A stretch of 7,833 nucleotides of DNA from contig CAMBTF010000071.1 in assembly GCA_945870545.1 (NCBI GenBank), forward strand, positions 1 to 7,833, given 5' to 3'. Each line of letters starts with the position of its first letter. The first letter of the stretch is position 1. Origin of the DNA: Akkermansia muciniphila (lineage in GTDB: Bacteria > Verrucomicrobiota > Verrucomicrobiia > Verrucomicrobiales > Akkermansiaceae). Made by a program: the position numbers and the translations under genes. A model generated the notes under the pieces. It was not told the DNA's origin. It worked only from the letters and a program-made list of their open reading frames with translations, and searched no databases. This document shows positions 6,357 through 7,833 of this stretch, piece by piece.

Positions 6357-7833
6357 ATGACCCAAACCCTGCGCCTCGCTTCCCTCGCCCTCGCCCTGGG
6401 CACCGCCGTTCATGCACAAGATCCGTTTTTGCTCGCCCCAACCATCGTCGAAGCGGAGCGGATCGATGACGAGCCTGCGGCCGTCAGCGTGATTTCACGC
6501 CCATCGCTGGAGCTTTTCCAGGCGCGCTCATTTTCCGGACTTACGGGGATCGTCCCCGGCTTCAATGTGGTCTCCGCCGATTCACGCGGCTACGGCCAGG
6601 TGGTGACGATGCGCGGATCCACCAACACGCTGTTCTTCGGCCCGCCGGCGCTGGGGCTTACCATCGACGACGTTCCGCTGGGGCACGCCTTCAGCTATCC
6701 GTCGGAGCTGCTGGAAATGGAGGAGGTGCGGGTTTATCGCGGGCCGCAGGGGCCGAACTTCGGGCGCAACGGTCCCGCCGGGATGGTGGAAATGTTCACC
6801 CCGCGGCCGGGCGAGAAGTTCGCTGGTAGTTTCACCACGGAATACGGTTCCTACGATCACATCGGCCTCGGCTTGCAAACTTCGGGCCCGCTCGGCGGCG
6901 ATTTCTCGCACACCCTCCAGCTTTTCCATGACCAGCGCGACGGTTACATCCGCAACACCTTCCTGAACGACGAAACCGACGACCGCGAGGCCACCGGCGG
7001 GCTCTTCAACCTGTTCTGGAACCCGAGCGATGACTTCGAACTCCGCCTCCGCTACTACGGCGAGTTTGTGAACGACGGCTCGCAGCGGCTCAGTTCCCTG
7101 TTCGCGGCCGATCCGTTCAACGATTCCTCGAATTTCCGCGGAGCTACCGATCTGGAGCGCCACCAGTTTTCCCTGCACTCGCGCAAGAATTTCGACTGGG
7201 GGAAAATGGAAACGATCACGAGCTACCAAACCTGGGATCTCGACCCCTCGACCGTGGATCTGGATCTGACCAATGGCACCACGCCATGGGCTGGCTTCAC
7301 TGGGCCGCCGCTCGCAGGATCACCGGCCGATGCGAGGTCGGCCATCACCCAGACGCAGGATGTGGTTTCCAACGAAATCCGTTTCTCCTCCAAAGAGGAT
7401 AGCCCGCTGCGCTGGCAGGCCGGGCTGTTCCAGATGTGGATCGACAACGAAGGAACCGCCGTGAGAACCACCGCCGTTCCGTTCCCTCCTGCGTTCTTTC
7501 CCTTTACTCCCATTGTGAACGACAACACCCGCTTCGACATCGAGCAGTTCAATCTGGCCACCTTCGGAAACGTGACATGGCAGATGAACGACGCGCTCGC
7601 CCTCGATGCCGGGCTGCGCATCGACTACCACGAAACGGAAATCGACCGGGTGAAAACCGACATCACCACCGCGACCAATACTGTCCGCGGCTCCGATGAG
7701 GAGCTGTTTGTTTCCCCTGTCGTCGGCCTCACGTATGCCATCACACCCACGTTGGATGGATTCGTGCGCAGCAGCATCGGCAACAAGCCGGGCGGCTTTA
7801 CGGCCTATGTGGATGCGGCAAACGGTCCCGAAT
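6357..7833 (+). CDS. TonB-dependent outer-membrane receptor, N-terminal part (runs off right edge)
   Basis: The reading frame is open from an ATG at 6357 to the end of the window: 492 residues with no stop. Residues 1-20 form a signal peptide (TLRLASLALALGTAVHA, then QD). A TonB-box-like segment follows (APTIVEA, about 27-33), then the plug domain at about 38-152. Typical plug motifs are SGLTGIVPGFNVVSADSRGY, VVTMRGSTN, LTIDDVPLGH and EEVRVYRGPQGPNFGRNGPA. From about 155 the alternating pattern of the beta barrel begins (SFTTEYGSYDHIGLGLQTSG) and continues to the edge. No N-terminal STN signalling domain is present, so a transport role rather than sigma-factor signalling is expected. Such receptors import siderophores, cobalamin or other ligands using ExbB-ExbD-TonB energy; the ligand cannot be told here. 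Typical members have 650-800 residues, so about a third is missing. No Shine-Dalgarno is seen. The long frame on the opposite strand (6582-7229) is a shadow. Confidence 0.93.
   Translation, partial: MTQTLRLASLALALGTAVHAQDPFLLAPTIVEAERIDDEPAAVSVISRPSLELFQARSFSGLTGIVPGFNVVSADSRGYGQVVTMRGSTNTLFFGPPALGLTIDDVPLGHAFSYPSELLEMEEVRVYRGPQGPNFGRNGPAGMVEMFTPRPGEKFAGSFTTEYGSYDHIGLGLQTSGPLGGDFSHTLQLFHDQRDGYIRNTFLNDETDDREATGGLFNLFWNPSDDFELRLRYYGEFVNDGSQRLSSLFAADPFNDSSNFRGATDLERHQFSLHSRKNFDWGKMETITSYQTWDLDPSTVDLDLTNGTTPWAGFTGPPLAGSPADARSAITQTQDVVSNEIRFSSKEDSPLRWQAGLFQMWIDNEGTAVRTTAVPFPPAFFPFTPIVNDNTRFDIEQFNLATFGNVTWQMNDALALDAGLRIDYHETEIDRVKTDITTATNTVRGSDEELFVSPVVGLTYAITPTLDGFVRSSIGNKPGGFTAYVDAANGPE

Noticed and set aside
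6582..7229. 215-codon minus-strand frame opposite the TonB-dependent receptor
   Set aside because: The plus-strand frame runs unbroken for 492 codons with signal peptide, plug motifs and barrel pattern; the minus-strand product has none.

Overview
The window is GC-rich bacterial DNA from a Gram-negative type cell: it holds a TonB-dependent outer-membrane receptor, an ExbB/ExbD proton-channel pair and a secreted TPR protein. The mostly SD-less starts, high GC and ExbB-ExbD-large-TPR operon would fit the Verrucomicrobiota/PVC group. That placement is inference from gene style; no rRNA or other lineage marker is present.

Layout. The minus-strand block (1-3986) reads leftward from a divergent region at 3987-4114. 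It contains exbB (3144-3986), exbD (2713-3132), a 790-residue TPR protein with a signal peptide (297-2669), a DUF433 antitoxin-like gene (18-245), and the first seven codons of a DUF5615 PIN-like toxin (1-21) that runs off the left edge. The plus-strand block (4115-7833) contains a ribbon-helix-helix antitoxin (4115-4324) overlapping a VapC-type PIN toxin (4314-4769). An AT-rich palindrome and asnS (asparaginyl-tRNA synthetase, 4825-6180) follow, then the N-terminal 492 residues of a TonB-dependent receptor (6357 to the right edge).

How the genes may work together. ExbB and ExbD form an inner-membrane motor driven by the proton-motive force. The TPR protein, third in the same operon, is predicted to be periplasmic and may be its partner. 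No tonB gene is visible, but a TonB-dependent receptor lies about 2.4 kb away on the other strand. Two PIN-family toxin-antitoxin modules flank the exbBD-TPR operon, one on each side. asnS is housekeeping and unrelated in function.

Regulatory sequence is concentrated at two points. Before the RHH antitoxin there is a consensus -35 box and a 17-bp-spaced -10 that predict a start of transcription at the ATG, plus an inverted repeat over the -10 and start codon. Before asnS there is a perfect 11-bp-arm AT-rich palindrome 3 nt from the ATG. Nothing here is clearly a new biological system. The most interesting points are the TPR-coupled ExbBD operon and the two compact, possibly leaderless, promoter regions.
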